Source: Pyrus communis (taxonomy: Eukaryota; Streptophyta; Magnoliopsida; Rosales; Rosaceae). From it: 64,000 bases of DNA. Position numbers and translations under genes: made by a program. Within the stretch, counting starts at the first letter, position 1; each line of letters begins with the position of its first letter. This document shows positions 61,609 through 64,000 of this stretch, piece after piece. The notes beneath the pieces were generated by a model. The model was given only the letters and a program-made list of their open reading frames with translations. It ran no database searches and was not told the DNA's origin. Location of the stretch: NCBI RefSeq assembly GCF_963583255.1, contig NC_084804.1, forward strand, positions 19,970,061 to 20,034,060, given 5' to 3'.

Positions 61609-62660
61609 ATGTCGAACTTGAACAAGCTTGATTTCTCCGCTCTAGAAGTTTCTAGAAGAAACTATCTGAAGTAGGTTCAAGACGTGAAGCTCTATCTGAC
61701 TGCAAAATGTATTAAAGCCATCATCGAGGCACCCGTCACCAACAACCTATTGTCGAAGCTCAGAAGGCTACTGCAATGATCTTCATTCGAAGACACATCC
61801 ATGATGCACTACAGACTGAGTACCTCACTGAGGAGGACCCACGCACCCTCTGGCTTGCTCTGGCTGACCCTTTCGATCACGAGAAAGACATATACTTGCC
61901 TGAAGCAAGACACAACTGGCAACACCTCCACTTCCAGGACTTTAAGTCCGTGAATGAATACAACTCTGAAGTTTGTAGAATTCGTTCACTGCTAAAATTC
62001 TGCAAAGTGGAACAAACTGAATCATATCTCCTAGAGAAGACTTATTCGACCTTCCATGCCACAAATATTGTCCTGCAGCAACAATATAAGGAAATTCACC
62101 AAGTTTTCAGATTTGATCTCTATTTTACTTCTCGCTAAAAAGCAGAATGAGTTTTTGATGAAGAATCATCAAGCTCGACCGACTAGCTCGAACGCCGCAC
62201 CTGAAGTGCATACAACCAATTCTAGCAGCCATAAATGATGAAAGAATCGTCGTGATCATGGCAATGGGCGGGAAGCCCAACCATGGGCCCAAGGTCAACA
62301 GAGTACCGCACCTAAGGGAGGAAATGTGACCTAGCAGTGTCCACCACTTGCCCCTAAGGCCTCGAATTTCAAGAACAAAGGCAAAGCTCCCTTTCAGCTT
62401 ACTTCTACTGAACTGGACATATGCTACTGCTGTGAATCAAGGGATCATTGGTCACATGTATGCTGAGCTTCCCCTAAGGTTATTGCCAAGTATCATTCCG
62501 GTTGTGAGTCTAACTTTGCACATGTGGATCATCCGGAATATGCAACTACATCAATGGAGATATCGGATTTTCAGGAGGCGTCAGCTCCTATGGATGAATA
62601 AATTAGACATGGTTTTAGGGTGTTTGACCCTAGTGGCCAAACCCACTAGGAGTAGCCGGC
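61609..62660 (+). pseudogene. Copia copy 3 gag
   Basis: It starts MSNLNKLDFSALEVS at 61609, with a TAG near 61672 and a frameshift near 61750. The block 61776-62138 carries FIRRHIHDALQTEYLTEEDP, LPEARHNWQHLHFQDFK and FCKVEQTESYLLEKTY. A further frameshift follows near 62090. The zinc-knuckle zone reads CYCCESRDHWSHVC, better preserved than in the other copies, then a stop. Confidence 0.85.
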
Positions 62661-62803
62661 CCTTTCCCCCTATTTTTCTAGGTTTATGGTTTAATTTTGA
62701 ACAATTTTTTCTAAGTATTTGGAATAATTCGTTTGGTTTTGGTTTGTTTTGAATTATGGATTGTTATTTGAATGGATATTATTTTCTCGAATTACTTAAT
62801 TGA

Positions 62804-64000
62804 ATGAATGGACTTATATTTATGCATGTGACCAATTTAATCAATTTATTTCTAGGTATGTCTAGTGGGGAAGTTAGTTGTCTGGCAGATAGTGTAACCA
62901 TGCATACCATCATGCGTGAACGACACTATTTTACTAACTTAATACCCAAGAAATCTCATTTGACAACTCTCTCAGGCTCATACAGAAAGGCTTGTATTAT
63001 GTTGTCTAATGGTACAATCTTAACCATTAAGGAGGCACTTTATTCTCCACATTCCGGAAGAATGTTGCTGAGTTTTAGAGATATTCGAGATAATCAATAT
63101 CATATTGAAACCACTAAAGATAATGGTTCTGAATTTCTTTGTATCACTTCGTACGAATATGCAGAAGCGTATTCACGAGAAGTTGGAACGTTTCCCGAGT
63201 GGGTTATACATCACAACCATTCGCGGCATAGAAGCCCATAGTGTGGCTGGCCTTATGCCTGAGTTCCAAGACACTTTGTTGCTTTAGCATGACCGTTTGG
63301 GACATCTTGGACGTGACATAATACGTCATATACTCAAATCATCTCATGGGCATTGGTTACCTCCCTATGTTGGACTTCCGCCATGCAAAGCCTATTCTTT
63401 AGGGAAGTTGAATACTCAACCCTCACATAAAAAGATCATTCACGACCCCCCTAAGTTTCTTCAAAGAATTCAAGGGGACATTTGTGGACCTATCCAACCA
63501 ACATGCAGACTATTTAGATACTTTATGGTGTTGGTTGATGCATCGACACGATGGTCACATGTTTGCCTGTTGTCCACACACAACACTGCATTTGCTAAAC
63601 TCCTAGCTCAAATCATTAAGCTAAAGGTTCACTACCCTAATTATCCGATTAAGTCGATTCGACTGGATAACGCTGGAGAGTTTACATCACAGACTTTTGA
63701 TGATTAATGCATGTCAGTAGAGATTGATGTGGAACATCATGTACCCCATGTTCACACCCAAAACGACCTAGCAAAAGCTTTCATAAAGCGCGTTCAATTG
63801 ATAGCTCGGACTTTGGTTATGAGAACCAAACTGCCGGTACCTGCCTGGGGTTAGGCAATATTGCACGCAACTATGTTGGTCCGCCTAAGGCCCACCGCTA
63901 GCCAACCACATTCACCGTTACAGTTGGTCACTGGATATGAGCCTGACGTCTTGTATTTACGTGTGTTTGGATGTGCTATTTATGTGCCAATAGCGCCGCC
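62804..64000 (+). pseudogene. Copia copy 3 protease and integrase, incomplete
   Basis: 62804-63241 has LADSVTMHTIMRERHYFTNL (protease motif with Ala changed to Val) and LLSFRDIRDNQYHIET, then a frameshift near 63165. A TAG replaces the Trp codon before HDRLGHLGRDII (63285-63287). Integrase follows with GDICGPIQPT, RLDNAGEFTSQTFDD and a stop at 63706-63708, and homology continues to the window end. Confidence 0.85.

Larger units (their letters stand above)
59979..64000 (+). mobile_element. Ty1/Copia retrotransposon, copy 3 (runs off the window)
   Basis: It has a 5' LTR, leader, gag, protease and partial integrase of the same family as copies 1 and 2. The flank before the LTR is ATAGG; the other side is not visible. 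Coding blocks carry stops, so it is also defective. Confidence 0.9.

Overview
The window is plant nuclear DNA. It has spliced genes with GT-AG introns, a snakin/GASA peptide gene, Pumilio-type and thioredoxin-domain genes, and a heavy load of nested LTR retrotransposons, a CACTA transposon and MITEs. The repeat families and gene content suggest a woody eudicot, perhaps Rosaceae; that placement is inference. I saw no rRNA, tRNA, CRISPR or organellar genes.

Layout. Positions 1-9968 hold the 3' part of a large + strand LTR retrotransposon. It ends in a 1.5 kb LTR behind a polypurine tract and carries a decayed plant-mobile-domain (PMD) gene on the opposite strand. Two solo LTRs of another family lie inside it in opposite orientation. 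Positions 9969-14255 are mostly non-coding with small MITEs. Positions 14256-20813 hold a ten-exon gene for an 806-aa protein joining leucine-rich repeats to WD40 repeats. Positions 20814-24710 are AT-rich and intergenic. Positions 24711-25235 hold a two-exon snakin/GASA gene. Positions 26893-35857 are a complete but dead Ty1/Copia element with a perfect GATAA target duplication; a solo LTR (29024-30985) sits in its gag. Positions 38182-39763 hold a four-exon TXNDC9-like gene. Positions 41963-47312 (- strand) hold a five-exon Pumilio gene of 651 aa. Positions 48334-52276 are a CACTA-type remnant with no intact transposase. Positions 52277-55500 are a Ty3/Gypsy fragment (LTR, primer-binding site, decayed gag), fused near 55505 to an inverted, truncated Copia copy (to 59253). 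After a foldback element, a third Copia copy starts at 59979 and runs off the window.

The four host genes are unrelated housekeeping or defence-type functions and look independently transcribed: ubiquitin-ligase adaptor or scaffold (LRR-WD40), secreted antimicrobial or hormone-responsive peptide (GASA), tubulin/chaperonin-related co-factor (TXNDC9-like), and mRNA regulator (PUF). Exon coordinates were derived by eye from reading frame and splice consensus, without transcript support. The most interesting signals are the antisense PMD gene inside a retrotransposon, the 4.6 kb inverted LTR pair, the PUF repeats with non-standard RNA-contact residues, the fused retroelement breakpoint at about 55.5 kb, and the divergent Copia pair around a foldback element.
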